A DNA stretch of 57,958 bases, from the NCBI GenBank assembly GCA_903920695.1, contig CAIXNB010000113.1, positions 1 to 57,958 on the forward strand, given 5' to 3'. This document shows positions 25,003-34,274 of this stretch, in pieces. This DNA is from an uncultured beta proteobacterium. GTDB lineage: Bacteria > Pseudomonadota > Gammaproteobacteria > Burkholderiales > Burkholderiaceae_C. Made by a program: the position numbers and the translations under genes. Position 1 is the first letter of the stretch. Every line of letters begins with the position of its first letter. The notes below the pieces were generated by a model, which saw nothing but the letters and a program-made list of their open reading frames with translations, was not told where the DNA came from and ran no database searches.

Positions 25003-25964
25003 GGTCTGAGCGGGTTCGCAGAGAAACCGAACTCCCCCGGGCCGGGCGGGATCGGCGCGTTGCCAAAAATCAGGGATTGCGGGTTGTCCCCGACGCTGCC
25101 CAAGGTGTGGCCCAACTGGCGCACGCTGCGCGCCGCCTCGTCGGCCACGCGGTTGACGCGTGGCAGGGTGGCGCTGTTGAGCGTTTGCCCGGTCTTGACC
25201 AGGGTCTCGGCGCCAGCGCTGAGTTGGTCGAGCGTGCCGCCTGCTTCGTTCATGCGCTCGCTGACTGTTCGGAAGGCCCGCGCCGAGGCACGCGCCTCGT
25301 CGGCGCTGTCGCCGACCCGCAGCGAGGTGTCTTTCAGCGTCTGCAACGAGACTTTGGCATCCTGCACCAGAGGTGGTAACGCCTGGCCGGCGTCGCTGGC
25401 CAGGCGTCCCAGGCGATCTGCCGCCTGGCCCATGCTGCCGATGGTGGTGGTCAGCGCCTTCTGGTTCTCGACACTGAGCAACTGGTTGATGCGGACACTG
25501 CTTTCCTCCATCTGGTGCAGGATTTTTTCGCCTTGTCTCGACAGTTTGGACATCAAGCCCGGACGCATCGGAATGCTGTCGGCCGCAGCCCCGCCCGGCG
25601 CCAGCGCCACCTTGGACTCGCCGCTGTCGTCGAGTTGCACGAAGGCTAGCCCGGTGACGCCCTGAAAGCCCAGAGAAGCAAAGGTGGACCGGGTGATGGG
25701 CGCACTGTCGTCAATGGCGATGCGGATCAGTACTTGGCCGCCGGCCTTGGAGTCGAAGCCGATGTGGGTGACCTTGCCCACCGTCACCCCCTTGAAGCGC
25801 ACCGAAGCCTGGGGCTGCAAGCCGGTGACTTCGTCCGTGCTGGCGAGTTCATATACGCGCATTTCGCGCGAGTCGCGCGTCAGCCAGACCGCCAGTGTGA
25901 TCAGCAGTGCCGCCAGCAGCAGCACAAAGGCGCCGGCGGCCAGAGCGTGGGATTTGTTTTCCAT
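24999..25964 (-). CDS. MlaD-like MCE-domain phospholipid-binding protein
   Basis: 321 residues. One N-terminal transmembrane helix (about residues 9-30) anchors the protein. An MCE domain follows at about 38-120 with the typical V.FKGV.VG pattern, then a long helical tail that includes repeated coiled segments. MCE proteins form hexameric rings that move lipids between the membranes. The tail is longer than in MlaD and is closer to the single-MCE PqiB/YrbD-like type. It lies between the ATPase gene (25 bp gap) and the lipoprotein gene. Confidence 0.93.
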   Translation of the reverse strand: MENKSHALAAGAFVLLLAALLITLAVWLTRDSREMRVYELASTDEVTGLQPQASVRFKGVTVGKVTHIGFDSKAGGQVLIRIAIDDSAPITRSTFASLGFQGVTGLAFVQLDDSGESKVALAPGGAAADSIPMRPGLMSKLSRQGEKILHQMEESSVRINQLLSVENQKALTTTIGSMGQAADRLGRLASDAGQALPPLVQDAKVSLQTLKDTSLRVGDSADEARASARAFRTVSERMNEAGGTLDQLSAGAETLVKTGQTLNSATLPRVNRVADEAARSVRQLGHTLGSVGDNPQSLIFGNAPIPPGPGEFGFSANPLRP

Positions 25965-25988
25965 GGTTTTAGGTGCGAGGCTTTCTTT

Positions 25989-26789
25989 CTACACTGCTGG
26001 GCGCGGTTTGTGCAACAGGGAGGCGGCGCGCTGACCGCGCTCACCCAGGAAGAATTCACGCACAAACGGATGCTTGCAGGCCATCACGTGGGCCGGTGTG
26101 CCGCTGACAATGATATGCCGCTCGGCGACGACGGCAATGCTGGTGCTGAGTTCGAACAAGGTGTCCAGATCGTGCGTGACCATGACCACCGTCAGGCCGA
26201 GTTCGCGGTGCAGCGACTGCAACAGCGAACAAAAGGCGTCGGCGCTGTCGGGGTCGAGCCCAGCGGTGGGTTCGTCAAGCAGCAGCAGCGGCGGGTCCAT
26301 CACCAGTGCCCGCGCCAGTGCCACGCGCTTGACCATGCCACCCGACAGATCGGCCGGCATCTTGTGCGCCTGCGCGGGGTCGAGTCCAACCATCTGCAAC
26401 TTGACCATGGCGACATCGCGCACCAGGCTGCGCGGCAGCGTCCTGAGTTCGCGCAGCGGAAACGCAATGTTCTCCAGCACGGTGAAGGCCGAGAACAGGG
26501 CGCCGTGCTGAAACAGCATGCCGACGCGGCTGGATGCACCCTCGGCACCCATCTGCGAGGCCGGCTGGCCCAGCACCGTGACCTTGCCGCGCGCCGGCGT
26601 TTCCAGTCCCAGGATCTGGCGCAGCAGCACGGTCTTGCCGCTGCCGGAGCCGCCGACAATGGACAGCAGCTCGCCGGCCTCGATGCGTAGGTCCAGGTTC
26701 TTGTGAATCACCGAGACCTGCCCGGCGCTGCGGAAAACCGACCATAGTTTTTCGATCTCGACGACGATGGGCGGGGTTGCTGGGTTCAC
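25989..26789 (-). CDS. MlaF-like ABC transporter ATP-binding protein
   Basis: 266 residues from GTG (26787-26789), overlapping the permease stop as GTGA. Walker A is GGSGSGKT near residue 42, the signature is LSGGM, and Walker B is LLLLDEPTAGLDP; the H-loop is MVTHD. This is the soluble motor of the Mla lipid exporter/importer. All motifs are intact. A longer open frame extends upstream but only as a frame shadow of the permease gene. Confidence 0.95.
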   Translation of the reverse strand: MNPATPPIVVEIEKLWSVFRSAGQVSVIHKNLDLRIEAGELLSIVGGSGSGKTVLLRQILGLETPARGKVTVLGQPASQMGAEGASSRVGMLFQHGALFSAFTVLENIAFPLRELRTLPRSLVRDVAMVKLQMVGLDPAQAHKMPADLSGGMVKRVALARALVMDPPLLLLDEPTAGLDPDSADAFCSLLQSLHRELGLTVVMVTHDLDTLFELSTSIAVVAERHIIVSGTPAHVMACKHPFVREFFLGERGQRAASLLHKPRPAV

Positions 26790-27916
26790 AGGCCGACGTC
26801 CTTGAAAACAACGGCAAACAGCGCGTCCACCAGAATCACCATGGTGATCGAGATCACCACCGAGGCCGTTGTGCCGCGCCCCAGGCTTTCCGTGTTGGGC
26901 TTGACGCGCAGGCCGAAGTGGCAGCCGATCAGGGCGATCAGCAGGCCGAAGACGACCGATTTGCAGACCGCCAGCGTCAGGTTCGAGACCCGCACCGCGC
27001 GCGGCAGCGCTTCGAAGAAATAAGCCGGCGTTACGCCCATGACCAAGTCTGACGCGAGCATGCCACCGAGCAGCGCCGCCAGCGTGGTCCAGACCGTCAG
27101 CAAGGGCATGGCGATAGCCATGGCGATGGCGCGTGGCAGAACCAGACGATAGCCTTTGGCAATGCCCATGACACGCATGGCATCGAGTTCTTCGGTCACG
27201 CGCATGACGCCGATTTGCGCTGTGATTGACGAGCCGGAGCGCCCGGCGATCAGGATCGCGGCCAGCACTGGCCCAAGTTCGCGAATCAGCGCCACGCCCA
27301 GAATGTTGACGATGAAGGCATCGGCGCCAAACTGACGCAACTGCTGCGACATCAAGTAGGCCAGCACCACGCCAATCAGAAAACCGACCAGCGCCGTGAT
27401 CGGCAGCGCGGTGGCACCGATGCGGTACAAGTGGCCCGAGACATCGCGCCACGGCCCCTTGGCCGGTGCGGCGGCCAGCTTCACGCAGTCGAGTGCCAGT
27501 TGCCCGGTCAGGCGCACCGCGTATTTGAGGTGGTCGAGCACGACCCAGACGAAGGCACCGAGGGCCAGAAAGAGCTGCCAGAGCGTGGTCCGGCTTGGCG
27601 CCGGCGGCACCTGCGTGTAGCTGGCAACGCGGCTCAGCATGCTGCGCTGGGTTGGTGTCAGCAGTAATTGGTCTGGCCAGCGGTGGCCCCAAGCGTTCCA
27701 CAGCACTTGCGCGCCAGTATGGTCGAGCCGTTGCAGCTCATTCAAATCCCAGTGCCAGGTCTCGGTTCCCGCAGCGCAGCAAGTCGCCAGGTCCGATTCA
27801 ATCCGGGGCCAGGTAGCAGGCTCGGCCAGTCGTGCGGCGGTCCAGCAGCCCGACAGGCGCAGGGCTGGCCCGGCCGGCGTGGTCTGGCGTGTGATGTGTG
27901 GCGTGTCTTCCGTCAT
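26786..27916 (-). CDS. MlaE-like permease with N-terminal STAS domain
   Basis: 376 residues from ATG 27914-27916. The first 100 or so residues resemble a STAS domain (DLNELQRLDHTGAQVLW), followed by the MlaE permease with five to six helices and the ELGPVLAAILIAGRSGSS motif. In E. coli the STAS protein MlaB is separate; here it is fused to the permease, an arrangement known in other proteobacteria. First gene of the four-gene lipid transport operon. A TTG 36 bases further upstream is an alternative start. Confidence 0.94.
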   Translation of the reverse strand: MTEDTPHITRQTTPAGPALRLSGCWTAARLAEPATWPRIESDLATCCAAGTETWHWDLNELQRLDHTGAQVLWNAWGHRWPDQLLLTPTQRSMLSRVASYTQVPPAPSRTTLWQLFLALGAFVWVVLDHLKYAVRLTGQLALDCVKLAAAPAKGPWRDVSGHLYRIGATALPITALVGFLIGVVLAYLMSQQLRQFGADAFIVNILGVALIRELGPVLAAILIAGRSGSSITAQIGVMRVTEELDAMRVMGIAKGYRLVLPRAIAMAIAMPLLTVWTTLAALLGGMLASDLVMGVTPAYFFEALPRAVRVSNLTLAVCKSVVFGLLIALIGCHFGLRVKPNTESLGRGTTASVVISITMVILVDALFAVVFKDVGL

Positions 27917-28065
27917 GGCGGTGCGCTCAACTGAAGCCGAATCTAGGTTCAATCACAATGCGCTTAAATTTAGACGCGGATTGATAAGTGTAGTCACGCA
28001 TGGTACTGCCGGGGGCGGCTTGCTTGCGGCAAAATGATTCCACAGATTGCAACAGGAGACACAGC

Positions 28066-28854
28066 TTGAGCCAGATCATTTCTTCATCAACGCCGGAATT
28101 ACTCGTGACGCAACGCGACGCTGTGTTGTGGCTGACCATCAACCGCGAGGAACGCCGCAATGCGATGAGCCACGCCGTGCTGGCCGCCATGGCGCAGGCC
28201 ATTTCGGCGGCCCAGGGCGAGCGCGGCATTCGTGCCATCGTCATCACCGGCGCCGGTTTCAAGGCCTTTTGCGCTGGCGCTGACCTGCAGTCGGCCAAGG
28301 CCTTCACTACCGACTATTCCGAGCCGCATGGCCACTTGGCCAATCTGCTGCGCGTGGCACGTGCCAGTTGCGTGCCCTTGATTGCCCGCGTGAATGGCGC
28401 CTGCATGGCCGGGGGCATGGGCCTGATGTCGATGTGCGACATGGCGGTGGCGGCGCGCCATGCGGTGTTTGGTCTGCCTGAAGTCAAGGTTGGCGTCTTT
28501 CCGGCCCAGGTACTCAGCGTGCTGCAGCATTTGATTCCGCGGCGTACCTTGAATGAGATGTGCTTGACCGGCGAGCCAATCAGCTCGGCTCAGGCGCTCG
28601 AAGTCGGGTTGGTCAATTACGTTGACGACGATGTCGACGCCAAACTGCAGTGGCTGCTCGAGCGCCTGCTCGACAAATCACCGGCCGCCATCCGGCGCGG
28701 CCTGTACACGCTCAAGGGTGTTGAGGCAATGGCGTTCGAGCAGGCGATGTCTTTCACCGAGAGCCAGATCGCCTTGTTCACGCTGACCGAAGACGCCAAA
28801 GAAGGACAAAAAGCGTTCCAGGAAAAGCGCAAGCCGAACTGGGCCGGGCAATGA
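28066..28854 (+). CDS. Enoyl-CoA hydratase/isomerase family protein
   Basis: 262 residues from TTG 28066-28068, chosen because AGGAGA lies a few bases upstream; no better ATG exists nearby. The crotonase fold is clear: TGAGFKAFCAGADL and NGACMAGGMGLM hold the oxyanion-hole residues. The catalytic Glu positions of hydratases are not obvious here, so substrate and exact reaction are open. Its last bases overlap the GMC oxidoreductase start (ATGA), indicating translational coupling and probably a shared catabolic pathway. Confidence 0.93.
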   Translation: MSQIISSSTPELLVTQRDAVLWLTINREERRNAMSHAVLAAMAQAISAAQGERGIRAIVITGAGFKAFCAGADLQSAKAFTTDYSEPHGHLANLLRVARASCVPLIARVNGACMAGGMGLMSMCDMAVAARHAVFGLPEVKVGVFPAQVLSVLQHLIPRRTLNEMCLTGEPISSAQALEVGLVNYVDDDVDAKLQWLLERLLDKSPAAIRRGLYTLKGVEAMAFEQAMSFTESQIALFTLTEDAKEGQKAFQEKRKPNWAGQ

Positions 28855-30581
28855 GCACCACTTTCGACTACATCATCGTCGGCGCTGGCACGGCTGGATG
28901 CCTGCTGGCCAATCGCTTGTCGGCCGATGCGACCAAGCGCGTGCTGCTGATCGAGGCCGGGCGCAAAGACGACTACCACTGGATCCACATTCCGGTCGGC
29001 TACTTGTATTGCATCGGCAACCCGCGCACTGACTGGCTCTACAGCACCGAGCCGGACGCGGGCCTGAACGGCCGTGCGCTGCGCTACCCGCGCGGCAAGA
29101 CCTTGGGCGGCTGCAGCAGCATCAACGGCATGATTTACATGCGCGGCCAGGCGCGCGACTATGACCAGTGGGCCCGCATCACGGGCGATGTAAGCTGGGC
29201 CTGGGACAGAGTGCTGCCGTACTTCAAATTGCACGAAGACCATTACAAGGGCGCCAGCGCTGCGCATGGCGCGCGCGGCGTCTTGCCCGAGCTGTTGCAG
29301 GACGAGGCGCAGGCCTACGCCAAGTTGTTGCGTCACCGCAGCGCCGGCGGCGAATGGCGCGTCGAGAAACAGCGGCTGCGCTGGGATGTGCTCGACGCGT
29401 TTGCGCAGGCCGCACAGCAGGCCGGCATTGCGCCCACCGACGACTTCAATCGGGGCGACAACGAAGGTGTCGGCTACTTCGAGGTCAACCAGAAGCAGGG
29501 CTGGCGCTGGAGCACGTCCAAGGCCTTCTTGCGGCCAACCTGCTACGGCCGACCCAACTTCGAGATGTGGACCGCAGCCCAGGTCGCGCGCTTGCTCTTC
29601 GAAACTCGCAGTGACGGCACGCAGCGCTGCAGCGGCGTGCAGGTCTGCGTCAACCATGAGATGGTCGCGGCCAGCGCCACTGCCGAGGTCATCCTGTGTG
29701 CCGGCAGCATCGGCTCGCCGCAGATCCTGCAACTCTCGGGCATTGGCCCGGCTGCCTTGCTACAGCAGCACGGCGTTGCCGTTGTGCACGACGCGAGCGG
29801 TGTCGGTGCCAACCTGCAAGACCATTTGCAGATCCGCTCGGTCTACAAAGTTGAGGGGGTCAAGACGCTCAACACGCAGGCCAGCACGCTCTGGGGCAAG
29901 GCCATGATCGGCATGGAGTACGCCTTGAAGCGCAGCGGCCCGATGAGCATGGCGCCGTCTCAGCTTGGCGCCTTCACGCGCAGCGACGCGGCGCAGCCCT
30001 ATCCGAACATCGAATACCACGTCCAGCCCCTGAGTCTGGAGGCCTTTGGCGAACCGCTGCACAGCTTCAACGCCTTCACGGCCAGTGTCTGCAACCTGAA
30101 CCCGACCAGCCGTGGCACGGTCCAGATCAAGAGCGCTCGCTTTCAAGACGCGCCAGCCATCGCGCCCAACTACCTCAGTACCGACGCCGACCGCAAAGTG
30201 GCGGCTGATTCGCTGCGGCTGACGCGCAGCATCGTCGCGCAGCCGGCGTTGGCCAAATACCAACCCGTGGAGTGGAAGCCTGGCGTGCAGTACCAGACTG
30301 ACCAGGAACTGGCCCGGCTCGCCGGCGACATCGCCACCACCATCTTTCACCCGGTGGGCACGACCAAGATGGGCCGTTCCGACGACCCGCTGGCGGTGGT
30401 GGACTCGAAACTGCGCGTGCGCGGCCCCGGCGGCCTGATCGCCGGTTTGCGTGTGGTGGATGCCGGCGTGATGCCGATGATCACCAGCGGCAATACCAAT
30501 TCGCCGGCCCTGATGATTGCGGAAAAGGCCGCGCAGTGGATCGTGGAGGATGCGGCCCGGGCTGACAAGGGTATGTCCTGA
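28851..30581 (+). CDS. GMC-family FAD-dependent oxidoreductase
   Basis: 576 residues. The FAD-binding GAGTAGC loop is at residue 11, with GKTLGGCSSINGM as the GMC signature 1; the C-terminal catalytic region has HPVGTTKMG and DAGVMPMITSGNTN with the His and Asn expected in the active site. The family includes choline and alcohol dehydrogenases. The coupled crotonase and lack of betaine genes argue against osmoprotectant synthesis; an alcohol or hydroxy-acid substrate is more likely. Length matches typical members (540-580). Confidence 0.94.
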   Translation: MSTTFDYIIVGAGTAGCLLANRLSADATKRVLLIEAGRKDDYHWIHIPVGYLYCIGNPRTDWLYSTEPDAGLNGRALRYPRGKTLGGCSSINGMIYMRGQARDYDQWARITGDVSWAWDRVLPYFKLHEDHYKGASAAHGARGVLPELLQDEAQAYAKLLRHRSAGGEWRVEKQRLRWDVLDAFAQAAQQAGIAPTDDFNRGDNEGVGYFEVNQKQGWRWSTSKAFLRPTCYGRPNFEMWTAAQVARLLFETRSDGTQRCSGVQVCVNHEMVAASATAEVILCAGSIGSPQILQLSGIGPAALLQQHGVAVVHDASGVGANLQDHLQIRSVYKVEGVKTLNTQASTLWGKAMIGMEYALKRSGPMSMAPSQLGAFTRSDAAQPYPNIEYHVQPLSLEAFGEPLHSFNAFTASVCNLNPTSRGTVQIKSARFQDAPAIAPNYLSTDADRKVAADSLRLTRSIVAQPALAKYQPVEWKPGVQYQTDQELARLAGDIATTIFHPVGTTKMGRSDDPLAVVDSKLRVRGPGGLIAGLRVVDAGVMPMITSGNTNSPALMIAEKAAQWIVEDAARADKGMS

Positions 30582-30721
30582 AAGGGTAAGTCCGGATGTT
30601 GCCGACCCGGTTTGACGGGTACATTGGCCGCAATCGTCGGCGGGTCCACCCGATGCGCTGATGGAGAAAGGCCCTGGAGACAGTACGCAGAGGCATTGAA
30701 ATCGAAGAAGAATGAGAACTG

Positions 30722-30747
30722 GCACCGGCAACCCCGGTGCTTTTTTT
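30722..30747 (+). terminator. Terminator after the GMC oxidoreductase
   Basis: GCACCGG at 30722-30728 pairs with CCGGTGC at 30734-30740, then seven T. It lies 140 bp after the GMC stop and 30 bp before the TauE/SafE start, separating the two genes. Confidence 0.8.
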
Positions 30748-30776
30748 CGTCCCATGCGGGATGGGACAATGGCGGC

Positions 30777-31535
30777 ATGGAATTGCTGATTGTTTCGCTG
30801 GCCTCGCTGCTGGCCGGTTTTGTGGACTCGATCGTTGGTGGCGGCGGCCTGATTCTGGTGCCAGCCCTGTTTGCCACTTTTCCGGCCGCCCATCCGGCCA
30901 GTCTGTTTGGAACCAACAAGGGTGCCTCGGTCTGGGGCACGGCGATGGCAACCTGGCAATACGGTCGCCGTGTCGAGTTGCGCTGGGCCGCCCTGCTGCC
31001 GGCAGCGCTGGCTGGTTTTCTGGCTTCCTTCGCTGGTGCCTGGCTGGTCACGGTGCTGTCGCCAACCTACCTGCGCAAGGCCTTGCCTCTGGTGCTGCTG
31101 GCAGTGCTGATTTACACCTTGATCAAGAAGGAAATGGGGCGCACCCACGCGCCGCGTTTTTCGGGCCTGACAGAATCCTTGCTGGCATCGGCAATTGGCG
31201 CGGTGATCGGCTTTTACGATGGCTTCTTCGGCCCTGGCACCGGCAGCTTTCTGGTGTTTCTGTTCGTGCGCCTGCTGGGATACGACTTCCTGAACGCCTC
31301 CGCGTCAGCCAAACTGATCAACACCGCCACCAACAGCGCGGCCCTGATCCTGTTCGTGCTCAAGGGCTATGTATGGTGGCACTTTGTGCTGGCGATGGCA
31401 CTGGCCAACGTGCTGGGCAGCCTGCTGGGCACACGGATGGCGCTCAAACATGGAACCGGCTTTGTGCGTGCGGTCTTCATCCTGGTGGTGATGGCCCTGA
31501 TCATCAAGACCGGCTACGACGCGTTTTTGCGCTGA
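30777..31535 (+). CDS. TauE/SafE-family anion permease
   Basis: 252 residues from ATG 30777-30779, with about eight membrane helices. The VDSIVGGGGLILVPAL motif in the first helix pair and FYDGFFGPGTGSF in the second half are the two inverted repeats of the TauE/SafE fold. The family exports sulfite, sulfoacetate or related organic acids. Longer in-frame starts are upstream of the terminator and are unlikely. Substrate cannot be read from the sequence. Confidence 0.92.
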   Translation: MELLIVSLASLLAGFVDSIVGGGGLILVPALFATFPAAHPASLFGTNKGASVWGTAMATWQYGRRVELRWAALLPAALAGFLASFAGAWLVTVLSPTYLRKALPLVLLAVLIYTLIKKEMGRTHAPRFSGLTESLLASAIGAVIGFYDGFFGPGTGSFLVFLFVRLLGYDFLNASASAKLINTATNSAALILFVLKGYVWWHFVLAMALANVLGSLLGTRMALKHGTGFVRAVFILVVMALIIKTGYDAFLR

Positions 31536-31556
31536 AATCAGTGTACGGATTGTCGT

Positions 31557-31616
31557 CCCGGACCTGATCCGGGATCCAGTGCTACGCGAGCCATGGATTG
31601 CGGGTCAAGCCCGCAA
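31557..31616. repeat. Pair of REP-like hairpins
   Basis: CCCGGA/TCCGGG at 31557-31573 and TTGCGGG/CCCGCAA at 31598-31616 form two hairpins in the gap between convergent genes. The GTC...AATGAC frame is like the CGTCATTGCG elements at 7680 and 33594. They may also end transcription. Confidence 0.65.
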
Positions 31617-31631
31617 TGACACCGTCGGGGA

Positions 31632-33581
31632 TCAACGCCCTGCCGGTGGCCAGGGCACTTCGGCGATGCTGCGCGGCTTGCCAATTGGCGCCGGCGCCTG
31701 GGCTTTTTGCACAGCGGCCATATCCTCCAGGCTCGGGTACTGATTGAGCAGCCAGTAGTCAAAAATGCGGCGCGCGATGGGGGCCGCATTCTGCGAGCCG
31801 AAGCCTGCATTTTCAAGCACCATGGCGAGCGCAATCTTCGGCTCTTCAGCCGGTGCAAACGCGGTGAACAGCGCATGGTCGCGAAAACGCTCGTCCGTTC
31901 TCGACGCGACATATTTTTCGTTCTGCTTGATCTGCACCACCTGAGCCGTTCCGGTCTTGCCGCCACTGGTGTAGGTAGCTCCGCGAAACGCTGCGGCCGA
32001 GGTGCCCTCGATGTTGACGCCCATCATGGCATTCTTGATGATGGCAATGTTGGCCGCTTTGGCAATGACTTCGCCCATCGTTTCCGCAATGGTGGTGGTC
32101 GGTGCATGGGTCATGATGTCGACCACCTCCTTGACCAGGTGCGGCTTCATCTTGACGCCATTGTTGGACAGCGTGGCGGTGGCCGACGCAAGTTGCAGCA
32201 TGGTGAAGTTGTTGTAGCCCTGGCCGATGCCCAGCGAGATGGTTTCGCCGGCATACCATTTCTGCTGGTCGGCGCGCTTGTAGGCTTTGCGCTTCCATTC
32301 GGTCGAGGGCAGCAGGCCGCGCACCTCGCCGAAGATGTCGATGCCGGTCAGTTCGCCAAAGCCGAAGCGCTGCATCTGGTCGTGGATGGTATCGACACCC
32401 AGGTCGTTGGCCAGGATGTAGTAGTAGGTGTCGCAGGACTGCACGATCGAGCTGTACATGTTGACCGTGCCGTGCCCGCCTTCCTTGTCGTCCCGGAAGC
32501 GGTGGTTGCCGAGCATGAAGAAACCGGGGTCGGCAAACGACTGCTCGGGTTTGCGCGTGCCGGTCTCCAGGGCTGCCAGCGCCATGAAAGGCTTGTAGGT
32601 GGAGCCCGGCGGGTAGGTGCCGCGCAAGGCACGGTTCAGCAGCGGTTTATCCGGTGATTCATTGAGAGACTGCCAGTTCTCGCTGTCGATGCCTTCGACA
32701 AACAGATTCGGGTCGAAGGTCGGCTTGCTGACAAAAGCGAGAATCTCGCCGGTTTTGGGGTCGAGCGCCACCAATGCGCCGCGCCGGTCGCCAAACAGCT
32801 CTTCCACCATATTCTGCAGCTTGATGTCGATTGACAACCGCACCGTATTGCCCGGTGTTGCCGGGCTGCTGCCAAGCTTGCGCATGGCGCGTCCGCCGGC
32901 CGAGGTCTCGACCGAATCGACGCCCGTGTTGCCGTGCAACTGGGTCTCGAAACTTTGCTCGACGCCGAGCTTGCCGATGTACTCGGTGCCGCGGTAGTTG
33001 GCCTCGTCCTCGGATTCGTCGAGCTTTTCCTTCTCCGATGGGTTGATGCGGCCGATGTAGCCGATGACGTGGCTGGCCAGTTCGCCATAGGGGTAATTGC
33101 GAAACAACCGGGCCTTGATTTCGACGCCGGCAAAGCGGTAGCGCTGGGCGGCAAATATCGCCACTTCTTCATCGCTCAGACGCGTGCGCAGCGGCAGCGA
33201 TTCGAAGCTCTTGGATTCTTCCAGCAGTTTCTTGAAGCGGCGCCAATCGCGCGGCGATATCTCCAGCACCTGCGACAGCTCATCGAGCATCTGCTCCAGG
33301 TTGGCGACCTTGGCGGGCGTGACTTCCAGGGTGTAGGCCGAGTAGTTGGTGGCCAGCACGATGCCGTTGCGGTCCAGGATCAGGCCCCGGTTCGGGATGA
33401 TGGGAACGATCGCCGTGCGGTTGTTCTCGGCCTGTTCCAGCAGGTCGTCGTGGCGCACCAGTTGCAGGTAAACCAGTCGCGCCGCAATCAGCATAAAGCC
33501 GATCACCACCGCCACACTGGCCACCAGTACCCGTGTCCGAAAACGGGACAGGTCGGCCTCGACGTTGCGCAGTTCAGTCAT
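31632..33581 (-). CDS. mrdA: Penicillin-binding protein 2 (elongation transpeptidase)
   Basis: 649 residues. One N-terminal transmembrane helix (20-40), dimerisation domain, then the transpeptidase domain with PPGSTYKPF (catalytic Ser in STYK), SCD, and SGGKTGTAQ (KTG triad). PBP2 crosslinks side-wall peptidoglycan with RodA and the MreBCD scaffold. It follows mreD, separated by a 132 bp repeat element. RodA is not in the window on this side. Confidence 0.97.
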   Translation of the reverse strand: MTELRNVEADLSRFRTRVLVASVAVVIGFMLIAARLVYLQLVRHDDLLEQAENNRTAIVPIIPNRGLILDRNGIVLATNYSAYTLEVTPAKVANLEQMLDELSQVLEISPRDWRRFKKLLEESKSFESLPLRTRLSDEEVAIFAAQRYRFAGVEIKARLFRNYPYGELASHVIGYIGRINPSEKEKLDESEDEANYRGTEYIGKLGVEQSFETQLHGNTGVDSVETSAGGRAMRKLGSSPATPGNTVRLSIDIKLQNMVEELFGDRRGALVALDPKTGEILAFVSKPTFDPNLFVEGIDSENWQSLNESPDKPLLNRALRGTYPPGSTYKPFMALAALETGTRKPEQSFADPGFFMLGNHRFRDDKEGGHGTVNMYSSIVQSCDTYYYILANDLGVDTIHDQMQRFGFGELTGIDIFGEVRGLLPSTEWKRKAYKRADQQKWYAGETISLGIGQGYNNFTMLQLASATATLSNNGVKMKPHLVKEVVDIMTHAPTTTIAETMGEVIAKAANIAIIKNAMMGVNIEGTSAAAFRGATYTSGGKTGTAQVVQIKQNEKYVASRTDERFRDHALFTAFAPAEEPKIALAMVLENAGFGSQNAAPIARRIFDYWLLNQYPSLEDMAAVQKAQAPAPIGKPRSIAEVPWPPAGR

Positions 33582-33593
33582 GTGCTGCCCTTA

Positions 33594-33725
33594 CGTCATT
33601 GCGGACTTGATCCGCAACCCAGCGTCTGTAGCCGGTATGGCGACAAAGGCGCACTATGGGGGCAGCTTTGCGGTGCGAACCCCGTATTGCGCTTCGCTCC
33701 ATACGGGCTACGCATCGCAATGACG
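33594..33725. repeat. 132 bp MITE/REP-like element between mrdA and mreD
   Basis: Ends are CGTCATTGCGG (33594-33604) and TCGCAATGACG (33715-33725), matching at ten of eleven positions. The right half (33671-33725) is homologous in inverted form to 7680-7733; the left half has a different hairpin with GGACTTGATCC. It interrupts what is otherwise a tight mre-mrd operon. Confidence 0.78.
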
Positions 33726-33743
33726 AATGCGCCATCGTATTCA

Positions 33744-34274
33744 TCACAGTGGTCGGTGCGCATCGGGGTTGGGTGCGCGTCTTTGCGGCGCCAGCAGCAG
33801 CACGCTGATGATGGGCCAGAGCGCGGATTCCAGTGCCGGGGCCAGCAGCAGCAGAAAACCGGGGAAGGCGCCGCCAGCGATCATGCGCACGCACAGCTCG
33901 ATCGCGTGCGAGGCGGCAAACAGCGGCAATACCTGGAATGCCTGTGACGGTACCGGGAACCACAGCAGGCGCCGGTGAATCGCAATTGCCAGAAAGCTCA
34001 GCACGGTGTAGGACAGCGCGTGCTGTCCCAGCATCGCGCTCTGGTGCACATCAATTAGCAGACCAAAGGTAAAGGCCAGGCCAATGCCGACGCGTTGCGG
34101 TTGATGAATGCTCCAGAACACCAGGACCAGCGCCAGGACATCGGGCATCCAGGCCGCGCGCCCCCACAGACCGATGTTCTGCAGCATGTTGAAGCCCAGC
34201 GCCCCGATCAGGCTGGCCGCGATGAAAAAGGGATTGGCCGGCAGCAGCAATTGCTGGCCGCGACGCATGATCAT
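33744..34274 (-). CDS. mreD: Rod shape-determining protein MreD
   Basis: 176 residues with five to six hydrophobic segments, typical of MreD, an inner-membrane member of the elongasome. The start ATG overlaps the mreC stop as ATGA. Between mreC and mrdA, the usual position. Confidence 0.95.
   Translation of the reverse strand: MIMRRGQQLLLPANPFFIAASLIGALGFNMLQNIGLWGRAAWMPDVLALVLVFWSIHQPQRVGIGLAFTFGLLIDVHQSAMLGQHALSYTVLSFLAIAIHRRLLWFPVPSQAFQVLPLFAASHAIELCVRMIAGGAFPGFLLLLAPALESALWPIISVLLLAPQRRAPNPDAHRPL

Noticed and set aside
24493..25665. 390-codon plus-strand open frame
   Set aside because: Antisense to the PqiC-like and MCE genes, which have clear domains and overlapping starts.
26790..27701. 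Long upstream extension of the MlaF-like ATPase
   Set aside because: This part is a shifted frame of the MlaE permease; the GTG at 26789 with stop-start overlap is the natural start.
28617..29732. 371-codon minus-strand open frame
   Set aside because: Antisense to the crotonase and GMC genes.
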